The notes under the pieces were generated by a model that was given only the letters and a program-made list of their open reading frames with translations, had not been told where the DNA came from and made no database searches. Below are positions 6,114 to 13,534 of a stretch of DNA of 13,534 nucleotides, in pieces. The position numbers were made by a program, and so were the translations under genes. Source of the DNA: Clostridia bacterium (GTDB lineage Bacteria > Bacillota > Clostridia > Oscillospirales > CAG-272); NCBI GenBank assembly GCA_017461825.1, contig JAFTXB010000056.1:1-13534 (forward strand), read 5' to 3'. The stretch's first letter is position 1, and every line of letters begins with the position of its first letter.

Positions 6114-6413
6114 ATGGATGCAACAGCAACCAAAAAGGAATCGGGCTTTAAGTCCACAATGAAGAAAGCCGGTGCGAAAACCAAAGCCTACGTTGGCAAG
6201 AAAACCGAACAGGTCAAGGAATATCGCAGGCAGGTCAAAAGCGATAAGGATACCGCTTATGACGTCGGCTTCAAGCGCGGTTGGGAGGAAGCGTACAACA
6301 TCCCGAAACGCGCATCCGCAAGATCGGCAGCGGCGCAGGGCTTCAAAAAAGGCGTGGTCAACCGCTACCGTTCAGATAAGTACGCGCAGTCTCGCAAAAA
6401 GAAATCTAAATAA
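6114..6413 (+). CDS. Small very basic protein with YxxG-x3-GW motif
   Basis: ATG 6114 follows AAGGAGG at 6101-6107. The 99-residue product is extremely Lys/Arg-rich, with no signal or membrane segment. Residues 49-60 (YDVGFKRGWEEA) match the motif at 43-54 of the 87-residue protein encoded at 5360. A further Gly-Phe-Lys-Lys-Gly step follows at 76-80, and the tail is KYAQSRKKKSK. The N-terminal 40 residues are lysine- and alanine-rich and probably disordered or helical. It likely contacts nucleic acid or an acidic partner. It is separated from the membrane-protein genes by only 18 bp, with the terminator at 6044 behind it. Function is unknown. Confidence 0.65.
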   Translation: MDATATKKESGFKSTMKKAGAKTKAYVGKKTEQVKEYRRQVKSDKDTAYDVGFKRGWEEAYNIPKRASARSAAAQGFKKGVVNRYRSDKYAQSRKKKSK

Positions 6414-6431
6414 CAAGGAGGAATCTACCTT

Positions 6432-7442
6432 ATGAAACACACAAAGAAACTCATTGCTCTCCTGCTCGCCGTGGTGACGGTGTTCTCAATGCTCGCTCTC
6501 GTGGGCTGCACCCCCGAGGATACCGAGACCGAAACGGATACCACCGTTCAGAACGTGGCGGCAAATGAGGCAACCAAGACGGGGCTTTCTCTTGAACCCG
6601 TCAACAGTCAGTTTATCACGCTCTCGGCAACGCCGATGATGCTTTCAACCAAGTCCGGCACAAATACGCTCCAGCAGACCTTGACCGCAACCGTCCTTCC
6701 CGCAACGGCGGCAAATAAGGCAGTAGATTGGTCGGTTGCGTGGGCGGACAGCTCCAACACAAAGAGCGTCACCGAGTATGTAACCGTTACTCCCAAGTCT
6801 GACGGAAGCACCACTGCAACCGTCACCTGCTACAAGGCGTTTGAGGGCAATATCGTCATTACCGTTACCACAAGAGATAGCGGCTTCAAGGCACAGTGTA
6901 TCGCCACCTACGTCGGCAAGCCCACGGATATCGTCTTTACCAGCTCGCTCACGGCAGCGGCAGACGGATACCATATCGCCCCCGGAGGCTCCTATACCTT
7001 CAATGTCAGCCTGACTAACCCCTTCGGTTCTGTTGGCAGCCAGTTTGACGATATCGAAGTGACCGTCAGTGCGGTCGGCTCTGTTGTTCTCGGATACTAC
7101 GAGTATTACACAGCTACCGGCTCTACCAAGTGGTATGACAGTTCGGATACAACGGTGGCACTCTCCACCATTCAGGATAAGCTAATCTCGGCAAGCTATT
7201 CAAACGGTGTTCTGACCGTCAACGCGCTCAAAGCCATCGAGGACTACTATGGAAGTATGACCAGACAGGACGGCGGCAGAACCCGCGCCTACTCCAACGC
7301 TTTCCGTTCCTACGCGAGCGACTGCTATTTTACCGTAACCATCACGGAAAAGACCTCGGGACTCTCCGAGACCATCAAGATCCGCTTTGATAACACTGCC
7401 GTCGCAAGCGTCTCTTTGGATAGCTCCACGCTGTCCTTTTAA
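6432..7442 (+). CDS. Surface lipoprotein with Big_2-like Ig domain
   Basis: ATG 6432 follows AAGGAGG at 6415-6421. The 336-residue product starts with a lipoprotein signal peptide: HTKK, a hydrophobic core, and lipobox LVGC with Cys26 as the lipidated residue. An acidic Thr-rich linker (27-50) follows. Residues about 60-162 resemble a bacterial Ig-like (Big_2) domain, with TATVLPATAANKAVDWSVAW and closing beta strands ending near ATYVG. Residues 163-336 form a second beta-rich domain ending in VASVSLDSSTLSF, perhaps another Ig-like strand set. It should be anchored on the outer face of the membrane. It is the first of four exported or membrane proteins in a row, and probably works with them as part of a surface or secretion assembly. 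Partner and substrate are unknown. Confidence 0.75.
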   Translation: MKHTKKLIALLLAVVTVFSMLALVGCTPEDTETETDTTVQNVAANEATKTGLSLEPVNSQFITLSATPMMLSTKSGTNTLQQTLTATVLPATAANKAVDWSVAWADSSNTKSVTEYVTVTPKSDGSTTATVTCYKAFEGNIVITVTTRDSGFKAQCIATYVGKPTDIVFTSSLTAAADGYHIAPGGSYTFNVSLTNPFGSVGSQFDDIEVTVSAVGSVVLGYYEYYTATGSTKWYDSSDTTVALSTIQDKLISASYSNGVLTVNALKAIEDYYGSMTRQDGGRTRAYSNAFRSYASDCYFTVTITEKTSGLSETIKIRFDNTAVASVSLDSSTLSF

Positions 7443-7457
7443 GGGGGTGACAGGGCT

Positions 7458-8036
7458 ATGATGAAATGGACGAAGATCATCATTTACGTTGTGATCGTGC
7501 TCGCGCTCGTCGGTGTCTGCGGCTTTATTGCATACTTCACGGGCGGCTTTACCACCGATTTCGCCAGCTTCTATGTAACGGTGGACGGCGAAGATGTGTT
7601 GAGTACGGGCAGTAACTTCCAAGTGCGTCACGACGATCCCATGAACGTGGAGGTCAAATACGTTTTTGCTTCGGCAAGTGATGAAGCAAGCGGATACAGC
7701 GTCAAGGTCGTTCCCAACGTGGTCAAGGACAAAGACTTTGATTTCCGCCTCAATGGGGATGTGTACTCCTTCCAAGCCGAAAAGGATCTGACGGCAGGAT
7801 TTATTATCGAGCAGGAGGAAAACAGCTTTACACTCACCCCGAAGGGCGATATTACGGCAATTCTCTCGGCGGTCTATCCCGGCTATAACGTGGAGGATTG
7901 CAGCGATAAGGGCTACGAAAATATGTTTACGCTCATTGTCACCTCTTACAACGGCGAGGCAAGCATCCGCGTCAACTTCACCGTGACCGAGGACATTGAG
8001 GGCGTTATCATCGACAAGGAGGTGATCGAGTTTTGA
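7458..8036 (+). CDS. Membrane-anchored extracellular protein, unknown function
   Basis: Two adjacent ATGs (7458, 7461) follow a purine-rich GGGGGTGA directly after the stop of the lipoprotein gene; either may be the start. The 192-residue product has one N-terminal membrane segment (about 7-27) preceded by lysines, so the rest should be outside the cell. No clear signal-peptidase site is seen, so it probably stays anchored. Residues 34-192 are beta-rich and acidic, ending EGVIIDKEVIEF. The product has no catalytic motif I recognise. Its stop overlaps the TTG start of the next gene by 3 nt, which suggests that the two proteins are made in linked amounts. It may be a minor structural or assembly component of the same complex. 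Confidence 0.7.
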   Translation: MMKWTKIIIYVVIVLALVGVCGFIAYFTGGFTTDFASFYVTVDGEDVLSTGSNFQVRHDDPMNVEVKYVFASASDEASGYSVKVVPNVVKDKDFDFRLNGDVYSFQAEKDLTAGFIIEQEENSFTLTPKGDITAILSAVYPGYNVEDCSDKGYENMFTLIVTSYNGEASIRVNFTVTEDIEGVIIDKEVIEF

Positions 8037-10075
8037 TCTACACGGGAGCAGTAAGAAAACCGCTGCTCCGCGTGGTCGCAATGGCGATGGTGCTGTTTAC
8101 CTTATTTTCGGTATTCAGTACCGTCGCTTATGCGGCAGATGACGGAAGCATCGGCTTCGATAACACGGACGTGCTCGATGACCTTTCTTCCTCCACGGCA
8201 GGCGGAAAAGCCTTTGATATCAAAAACTATCCCTTCAATGAGAACGGCGAGGTGCAGATCATCAGCTTTATTGAGTATTGCTACTCATACAAAGCCAACC
8301 TGCGCGATCATTACGGGCTGTATATTTACGTTTACAATCCGCAAGGTCTGAACCTCTCTACCGACTCCAAGCAGAACAAGATTCAAATGGCTGTTTCCTA
8401 TGACGCGGAGGGCAATCCCAACGACTACGAAAAATTCAGTCTTGAATTTTGCAGTAAGGTCGAATCGGGCGACTATAAAAACCTGTTCTACAAATACAAG
8501 GTCATTGACCGTGAAATTAACGGCACGACCTTCGATGAACGTGTCAACAGCAACGAGCGACGCTATGACGTGTCGGGCGTGGAGCTGACCACCTACGGCG
8601 CACAGAACGCCACCGAGTATCACGTTGGCACCACCTACCGCTTTACCGGCTTTGCCGAGGGCTACGGGCCTGACGAAACGGCGAAAAGCACGCTGAACTC
8701 CGAGATCGAGAAGCTGGAGACCATCGAGCTATCGGTCAAGCATACCTTTTATCGCTCGGAGACCTCGGCGCTCGGCGCGGGACACCAGAATCAGCTTGAT
8801 ACCGTGTATTTCTCCGTACCCAAGAGCTATATCGAGGAATACGGCAGTCTGCAACGCATCAAAGCCGAGTGGTACGAGTATAAGACCAAAGAGATATTGG
8901 TGACGAGCCATACCGATTTCTACAATGCGGCAAGCCCGTATATCGGTGTTCCCCTCGGCACAACGCCCAACGAGTTCGGTCTGTATGAGTACGTGGACGA
9001 TATCGGGTACAGCCTCGGTATCGGCGCGGGCAAGGCGGGAGATATGTACGTGGCTCAATGGGGGTGGAATCTCGGTGACGGGTATTTCCACGTTCCCACC
9101 AACGTCCTCTACTATATGTTCCTTGTGGACGATATCGAGGAATACGATCCATACGCCGAGACCGTAACGGTCGGAGGGATACAGAGCAACGACCTGTATC
9201 AGTACATCAAAAACTACCGCAAGACCTACGCATCGGGCAGGCTCCCCATCAAGGACGGCACCATCAGCGCAGACCTCTTTGAAAGCGATATTGACGCGAG
9301 CCTTAAGATGAACAACGAAAGCGGAAAAATCCAGATGGGATATTCCTATTACGATTTCGATGCCGACGTTGACCTGCAAACGCTGTCAAGCTGGTCGGAC
9401 GCAGATCCGAGCTTCTGGGACAACTGGCTCAACTTCGGTCTGGGTGCAGCCTTTACGGGCGGCCCCGACGAGGAAAGCAGAACCGTCGCACCGATTCAGA
9501 TTTTGAAGGCTTCGGATGTGACCGGCACCAACGCCGAGATCGCGGAAAGATTGCTCGTCAATATCAACGACGTGGACGCCATCAAAGCCGAGTATAACAA
9601 CGCAGTCACCATCAGTGGTGCTGATGACGAGGAAAAGGTGGTCGTTCTGTTCCGCTTCGCTACCAGCGATTACTATTCCGAGGCGGTTGACATCATCGAG
9701 CCAAACGCGGGCTTTCTGTGGTCGGACAAGCATTATGAGGGAGAGGCGTATATCGCACAGGAAAGCGTATTTTTCGATTTCGACATCATCCAGCTTACCT
9801 TCAACAAGGAAGGCGTTTACACCGTCATTCCCGTGGTGGCAAGCCCCATTGATGTAGTCAACGACATCACGCCTCCCGTCAATATGCCGGATGAAATGAA
9901 TTGGTGGCAGATCATTCTCGCCCTCGTTCTGATCGTTCTCCTTGTAGTCCTGCTCGCACCCGTCCTGCCTTACATCCTGCAAGGCATTCTGTGGATATGC
10001 AGTCAGATTGCAAAGGGCTTCAAGGCGTTTATCGGCATTTTCAAGAAACGAAAAAATAACGATAAGGAGGAATAG
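8033..10075 (+). CDS. Large exported protein with C-terminal membrane anchor (adsorption- or receptor-like)
   Basis: The start is a TTG at 8033, overlapping the preceding TGA stop. It is chosen because a perfect AAGGAGGTGATC (8015-8026) lies just upstream and because it gives a proper signal peptide: RKPLLR, hydrophobic core 14-30, AYA cleavage near 34. The next in-frame ATG (8081) would lose the basic N-region. The 680-residue product has a beta-rich ectodomain of about 590 residues rich in Tyr and acidic residues. A strong hydrophobic segment follows (about 625-650, IILALVLIVLLVVLLAPVLP) and then a basic tail (KKRKNNDKEE). This topology, outside domain with a C-terminal anchor, matches the filamentous-phage adsorption protein pIII, though no sequence motif proves it. 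I have seen similar-looking hypothetical proteins in gut clostridia, from memory only. Alternatives are a cell-surface adhesin or mating-pair protein. Confidence 0.75.
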   Translation: MIYTGAVRKPLLRVVAMAMVLFTLFSVFSTVAYAADDGSIGFDNTDVLDDLSSSTAGGKAFDIKNYPFNENGEVQIISFIEYCYSYKANLRDHYGLYIYVYNPQGLNLSTDSKQNKIQMAVSYDAEGNPNDYEKFSLEFCSKVESGDYKNLFYKYKVIDREINGTTFDERVNSNERRYDVSGVELTTYGAQNATEYHVGTTYRFTGFAEGYGPDETAKSTLNSEIEKLETIELSVKHTFYRSETSALGAGHQNQLDTVYFSVPKSYIEEYGSLQRIKAEWYEYKTKEILVTSHTDFYNAASPYIGVPLGTTPNEFGLYEYVDDIGYSLGIGAGKAGDMYVAQWGWNLGDGYFHVPTNVLYYMFLVDDIEEYDPYAETVTVGGIQSNDLYQYIKNYRKTYASGRLPIKDGTISADLFESDIDASLKMNNESGKIQMGYSYYDFDADVDLQTLSSWSDADPSFWDNWLNFGLGAAFTGGPDEESRTVAPIQILKASDVTGTNAEIAERLLVNINDVDAIKAEYNNAVTISGADDEEKVVVLFRFATSDYYSEAVDIIEPNAGFLWSDKHYEGEAYIAQESVFFDFDIIQLTFNKEGVYTVIPVVASPIDVVNDITPPVNMPDEMNWWQIILALVLIVLLVVLLAPVLPYILQGILWICSQIAKGFKAFIGIFKKRKNNDKEE

Positions 10076-10084
10076 CAATTCTCA

Positions 10085-10273
10085 ATGAAAACGGTTAAGA
10101 GAATCCTTGCGGTCATTCTTCTTGCCGTGATCCTTTGGGCAGTCGGCTATCTCGTCTTTACGGGTAGTCGGCTGCCCTCTGTATCTACGGAGGAAGTGAC
10201 CGAGGAAATAACAACAGAAACATACGAAGGGAGCGTGACAGATGAAGAAACAACGAATACAAACGATCCTTAA
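10085..10273 (+). CDS. 62-residue single-pass membrane peptide with acidic tail
   Basis: ATG 10085 lies 14 nt after AAGGAGG (10064-10070), which itself overlaps the end of the previous gene. The product has a basic start (KTVKR), a hydrophobic segment (7-26) and a Glu/Thr-rich tail (TEEVTEEITTETYEG onward) that should be outside the cell. Its end overlaps the next gene by 32 nt in another frame. Small single-pass proteins at this place, between the anchored surface protein and the ATPase, recall minor coat proteins of filamentous phages. But the charge order is opposite to that of a classical major coat protein, which has an acidic N-terminus and basic C-terminus. Small size and good spacing make it likely to be real. 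Confidence 0.65.
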   Translation: MKTVKRILAVILLAVILWAVGYLVFTGSRLPSVSTEEVTEEITTETYEGSVTDEETTNTNDP

Positions 10274-12365
10274 TTGGATGCTGACCAAAACCGTCTTTGT
10301 TTGGACGGTGATGCTGGCAATCTTCACCTTTTGCTCGTCCTATTTGCGCCTCGGTGAAGCCTTCCGTGATTTCGGGCTGTCGGTCAAATTCTTTTTCTGT
10401 CAGCTCTTTCACCTTCCAAACGGTACGCCGCCAACGGTCACGGAGTATTCGGATGTGTTATCTTGGCAGCTTCTCCCGGAGGAATGGAACGGATTTACAG
10501 AACAGGTCAAGGCATATTTCACACTCTTATTCAGCGGCAAGAATTTCCGCGCCTACGGTTACGCCATCACAGACAAATTAGAGGTCATAGCAAAGGCAGG
10601 CTTGGTACTGCTCCCGTGTATCCTTATTCTGTACCTCGCGGTCAGACGGCTCTATCAAAGCTGTAACACCAACCACAACAAAGATACCGTCCCGCTGGTC
10701 TTATTCAAACGATACGCGAAAGTGTATTATCAGCCTGTCAAGCGATTTGTGGTCGGGTACATTGAATTTCTAAAAGAACGAGCGTGGATTTTGGTCATTC
10801 TCGCGCTGATATGGGTATGCAGTCTGAACCTCGCCACGATCATCGTAGAGTTCTTCGCCTATTACTTTTATTTCGCCGTGTCCTACAAGCTCGAAACGCT
10901 CTACGTTCAGCTTGCCAAGCTGCTCATTGACTTGCAGGTGTTCTTCGGAAGCGTGCCGCCGTGGATCATCCTTGTGGCGGTCTATCTGTGGTTTCTCCAC
11001 TTCCGCAAAACGCTCGCTCTTGCAAGGCTGCGGCACATGGAGGCGAAAAACTGCGGCTTTATCAATGAGCTGCCTATCGTGTCAATGACCTGCGGCTCTA
11101 TGGGAAAGAAGAAAACCACCATCATTACGGATATGACGCTATCCCAAGAGGTGATGTTCCGGCAAAAGGCACTCTCCATCATACAGAAAAACGATATGAA
11201 GTTTCCGTATTTTCCGTGGGTATGCTTTGAGATGGAGCTGCGGCGGTGTATGGAGTTTGGAACGGTGTATAACCTCGCTACCGTCAAGGCATGGGTACGC
11301 TTGAAGCAAGAGAGGTACAGCAAACACGGAAACAGCCGCTTACAGCTTTACGGCTACGATACGGAACGGTATGGAATGACCTATGATGACGGGCTTTCCC
11401 GCGCCGATCTCTTTGACATTCTGGAAACATACGCAGAGGCTTATTTTATCTATGTGATGCAGTCCTCACTCATTATAGCGAATTACTCCATCCGTACCGA
11501 TAACCGCTTTCTTGACGGCGGCAATTTCCCGATGTGGAGCTTTGATTTCTTCCGCTTCGACTATGGCAAGAACAGCCGCTACGCCCATATCCTCGACTTT
11601 GACGTTCTCCGCCTCGGTAAGAAGGTCATCGAAAACAACGAAAAGGCAGGCAGCTTTGAGTTCGGCGTCGTGGCGATCACCGAGGTCGGCAAGGAGCGCG
11701 GCAACAATTTGGAGCTGAAGGAGGTCAAAAAGGGACAGGACGAGACCAACCAGAAAAACGACCTTTTCAATGCGTGGCTGAAAATGTGCAGGCACTCGGC
11801 AACGGTGGATCACTTTCCGTTTATCAAGGTGTTTACCGACGAGCAGAGACCCGAAAGCTGGGGGGCAGATGCCCGCGATCTTTGCGACATCGTGCATATC
11901 GTGTCCTCCGGCGAACAGAGGCTTGCACTCCCGTTCTTTACCATCGAGGAAATGGTGCAGGAGTGGCTGTTTGCGCGTTTTCTCAATCTGTATTATGATT
12001 TCCGTTATCGGAGAGGCGACAATACGCTACTGGTGCATATCCTCAAAACGCTCACGGCGGTCATTTATCGGCATTATGTGAAAACCTATAACCGCTATGG
12101 GTACAGCATTTCTAAAATTGAGAAGGAGCGCGGCACGCAGGACGGCGAGGTGGAAAAGAAGAAATATTACTTAATGAACCAAAAGATCTATGCAAACCGC
12201 TTTTCAACGGACTGTTTCAGCGATTATTTTAACGATATGGCAAGGAAGTCCAAAATGGGGCTTCACGATTATGTAACGTACCGGACCGAAAAGGCGAGCG
12301 TGGACGAATTGCGCTCACAGAACAGCTATTTTATCAATTCTCTGTATAAGAACGGTAATCCTTAA
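10242..12365 (+). CDS. Polytopic membrane ATPase, Zot/FtsK-like (candidate morphogenesis or DNA-transfer motor)
   Basis: ATG 10242 follows AAGGGAG (10227-10233), inside the end of the 62-residue gene. The 707-residue protein has four likely membrane segments (about 17-36, 116-135, 180-198, 239-255) with basic cytoplasmic loops, placing the rest in the cytoplasm. A P-loop-like GSMGKKKT at 285-292 fits GxxxxGKT except that the glycine before the last lysine is lysine. A Walker-B-like strand GVVAITE lies at 475-481, and FTDEQRPESWGADARDLCDI at 531-550 resembles the Gln-x-Pro...Arg segment of Zot and related P-loop ATPases. Filamentous-phage pI/Zot drives virion export; FtsK/VirD4 relatives pump DNA. 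Here the membrane part precedes the ATPase, as in FtsK/VirD4, unlike classical pI. It lies directly before the replication initiator, 24 bp apart. Exact family needs a profile search. Confidence 0.7.
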   Translation: MKKQRIQTILNWMLTKTVFVWTVMLAIFTFCSSYLRLGEAFRDFGLSVKFFFCQLFHLPNGTPPTVTEYSDVLSWQLLPEEWNGFTEQVKAYFTLLFSGKNFRAYGYAITDKLEVIAKAGLVLLPCILILYLAVRRLYQSCNTNHNKDTVPLVLFKRYAKVYYQPVKRFVVGYIEFLKERAWILVILALIWVCSLNLATIIVEFFAYYFYFAVSYKLETLYVQLAKLLIDLQVFFGSVPPWIILVAVYLWFLHFRKTLALARLRHMEAKNCGFINELPIVSMTCGSMGKKKTTIITDMTLSQEVMFRQKALSIIQKNDMKFPYFPWVCFEMELRRCMEFGTVYNLATVKAWVRLKQERYSKHGNSRLQLYGYDTERYGMTYDDGLSRADLFDILETYAEAYFIYVMQSSLIIANYSIRTDNRFLDGGNFPMWSFDFFRFDYGKNSRYAHILDFDVLRLGKKVIENNEKAGSFEFGVVAITEVGKERGNNLELKEVKKGQDETNQKNDLFNAWLKMCRHSATVDHFPFIKVFTDEQRPESWGADARDLCDIVHIVSSGEQRLALPFFTIEEMVQEWLFARFLNLYYDFRYRRGDNTLLVHILKTLTAVIYRHYVKTYNRYGYSISKIEKERGTQDGEVEKKKYYLMNQKIYANRFSTDCFSDYFNDMARKSKMGLHDYVTYRTEKASVDELRSQNSYFINSLYKNGNP

Positions 12366-12389
12366 AATTCAAATTTGGGAGGTGTTTTT

Positions 12390-13439
12390 ATGTCTTTTCA
12401 GGATACCAAAGTATATTACGACGGGAGCCACTATATTGCCATTCCGTACAGACCGCCGCCCGGGCGTCGCGGTGTTCGGATGCCGGAGGAAGAAGTCACG
12501 GTCATAGAGCAGACCGACACGGGACAGGAAAACGAAACGGATGCGCTTTCGGAAATTGAGGGCGTATCCGTCCCTCTTGCCGATGATTGCGAGGAAGAAT
12601 GTGCCGAGGCAGAGGTCACGGAAGATATACCCGTGAAAGCCCCGACAAAGCCCTCTGTGCCACGCAAGGCGACACGGCGGGAGTTGTTCAATGAACTGTA
12701 TCAAAAGCTCATAAACGAGCCCAAGCGGTCACGCAGGCAAAAGCTGATCGAGGGTATGCGTCCTTACTTTAAGAGCGAACAGGCAACGGTGGAGTTTGTG
12801 GATATCAACATCGAGCGTAAGCAAAGAAATCTCATTAGCCGCCGTATGCGTTTCAGTCGCAAGGTCAATCTACACGAATTTAACTATTTCTGCACCTTTA
12901 CCTATGACGGCAAGCTCCACACCGAACAGACCTTCCGTAAAAAACTCGGTATCTGTCTGAGCCGCTTTTGCTCCCGTAAGAACTGGAAATATGCGGGGGT
13001 ATGGGAACGCGCGCCCAAGACGGAACGGCTACACTTTCACGGGATATTCTACATTCCAGAGGGCACGATGCCGGGGATCCTTTATGAGAAGGAGGACTAC
13101 AATTTCAATACTCACCGCCGTCAGACTACGGTGCAAAATTCCTATTTCAACGAGCATTTCGGACGGTGTGATTTTGAAGCGATAGACGATAAGGCTCGTA
13201 TGGGTGACGCTATGGCGTATATTATGAAATACATCGAAAAGTCCGGGGAGAAGATCGTGTACTCCAAAGGTCTGTCGATGTACTTCATATCGGACATTCT
13301 GGATGACGATGTGGTGTGCCGTATCGGGATGGAAGATCAAAAGCTCCTGCTATTTGATAACTTCTCCTGCTGGGATGAAGGGGTCTATATCGGAGAGGTG
13401 AGTCCCGCCGTCATCAAGCAGCTACGCAAATCTAACTGA
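12390..13439 (+). CDS. HUH-type rolling-circle replication initiator (Rep)
   Basis: The start is ATG 12390, 5 nt after GGGAGGTG (12377-12384); an in-frame TTG at 12375 would sit in front of that ribosome site and is rejected. The product is 349 residues. Residues 30-90 are an acidic, probably disordered linker. The catalytic domain shows motif 1 (FCTFTYD, about 167-173), the metal-binding HUH motif with a preceding Glu (VWERAPKTERLHFHGIFY, histidines 215 and 217), and motif 3 (YIMKYIEK, 277-284, Tyr277 or Tyr281 and Lys residues), the order expected for Rep proteins of ssDNA phages and plasmids. Such enzymes nick one strand at the origin and stay bound through tyrosine. The origin may lie in the inverted repeats just downstream. 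Whether it is a phage, plasmid or transfer initiator cannot be told here. Confidence 0.88.
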   Translation: MSFQDTKVYYDGSHYIAIPYRPPPGRRGVRMPEEEVTVIEQTDTGQENETDALSEIEGVSVPLADDCEEECAEAEVTEDIPVKAPTKPSVPRKATRRELFNELYQKLINEPKRSRRQKLIEGMRPYFKSEQATVEFVDINIERKQRNLISRRMRFSRKVNLHEFNYFCTFTYDGKLHTEQTFRKKLGICLSRFCSRKNWKYAGVWERAPKTERLHFHGIFYIPEGTMPGILYEKEDYNFNTHRRQTTVQNSYFNEHFGRCDFEAIDDKARMGDAMAYIMKYIEKSGEKIVYSKGLSMYFISDILDDDVVCRIGMEDQKLLLFDNFSCWDEGVYIGEVSPAVIKQLRKSN

Positions 13440-13534
13440 CGTTTGAATCGGCGTACAAATACGGTCTAAAACGAAAAGCCGCGCCGACGGGAATAATGCG
13501 AAGGTTCGCCAAGCGGTTTAGCGGCGACCTCGCA
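13440..13534. repeat. Inverted-repeat-rich region after Rep, candidate origin or terminator
   Basis: TCGGCG (13448-13453) pairs with CGCCGA (13482-13487). A second hairpin has AGGTTCGCC (13502-13510) pairing with GGCGACCT (13523-13530) with one bulged T and a 12-nt loop. No T-run follows before the window ends. Inverted repeats beside a rolling-circle rep gene are typical of a double-strand origin, but no known nick sequence is seen, and a structured tRNA-like or terminator element beyond the edge is not excluded. Confidence 0.4.

Noticed and set aside
7200..8081. Minus-strand 293-residue ORF
   Set aside because: It spans three well-supported plus-strand genes and has no domain pattern; it is an antisense shadow of GC-biased codons.
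9386..10078. Minus-strand 230-residue ORF
   Set aside because: It is antisense to the 680-residue gene, including its signal-anchor coding part, and lacks a ribosome site or recognisable features.
12375..12389. TTG start adding five residues to Rep
   Set aside because: The TTG lies within and before the ribosome site GGGAGGTG; ATG 12390 has proper spacing.
1..13534. CRISPR arrays, tRNA or rRNA genes, IS elements, integrase
   Set aside because: No regularly spaced direct repeats, cloverleaf-like sequence, transposase or recombinase pattern was seen on either strand.

Overview
The window looks like chromosomal DNA from a Firmicutes bacterium of the Clostridia type, probably gut-associated. 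This rests on strong AGGAGG ribosome sites before nearly every gene, moderate GC, uniform plus-strand coding, and secreted proteins with Cys-x-x-Cys and Ig-like repeats of a kind common in gut clostridia. The assignment is an inference from style; no rRNA or housekeeping gene is present to confirm it.

Region 1 (1-3519) holds the end of one secreted or surface protein (1-480, open at the left edge) and a complete 970-residue secreted multi-domain protein (512-3424), 31 bp apart. A textbook Rho-independent terminator (3488-3519) closes this unit.

Region 2 (3520-5053) looks like the left, regulatory end of a mobile element. A 400-bp leader carries an extended -10 promoter, two tiny ORFs with ribosome sites, one hairpin inside the second tiny ORF, a 58-nt two-part hairpin and a 10-bp inverted repeat. 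It precedes two sigma-region-4-like helix-turn-helix genes (3945-4397, 4476-4811) and a small unknown gene (4808-5053) joined to the second by an ATGA overlap.

Region 3 (5054-13439) starts with a 306-bp intergenic stretch holding a good promoter (TATAAT at 5167). Nine tightly packed plus-strand genes follow: a small basic protein, a beta-rich protein that could bind ssDNA, a second small basic protein sharing a motif with the first, a lipoprotein with an Ig-like domain, a membrane-anchored extracellular protein, a 680-residue exported protein with a C-terminal membrane anchor, a 62-residue membrane peptide, a 707-residue membrane ATPase with Zot/FtsK-like features, and an HUH rolling-circle replication initiator. 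A terminator-like hairpin (6044-6088) separates the first two genes from the rest. The 95 bp after the replication gene is rich in inverted repeats and runs off the window.

Reading: HUH initiator, possible ssDNA-binding protein, membrane ATPase, large exported protein with a C-terminal anchor, and tiny membrane peptide together resemble a cryptic filamentous-phage (inovirus-like) genome or a related single-strand-transfer element of Firmicutes. Against a simple inovirus reading, no classical major coat protein is visible, the ATPase has its membrane segments before rather than after the nucleotide-binding domain, and the sigma-like regulators resemble those of Tn916/Tn1549-type conjugative elements. 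No integrase, attachment site or relaxase of the usual conjugative type is in the window, so the element's nature and right boundary are undecided.
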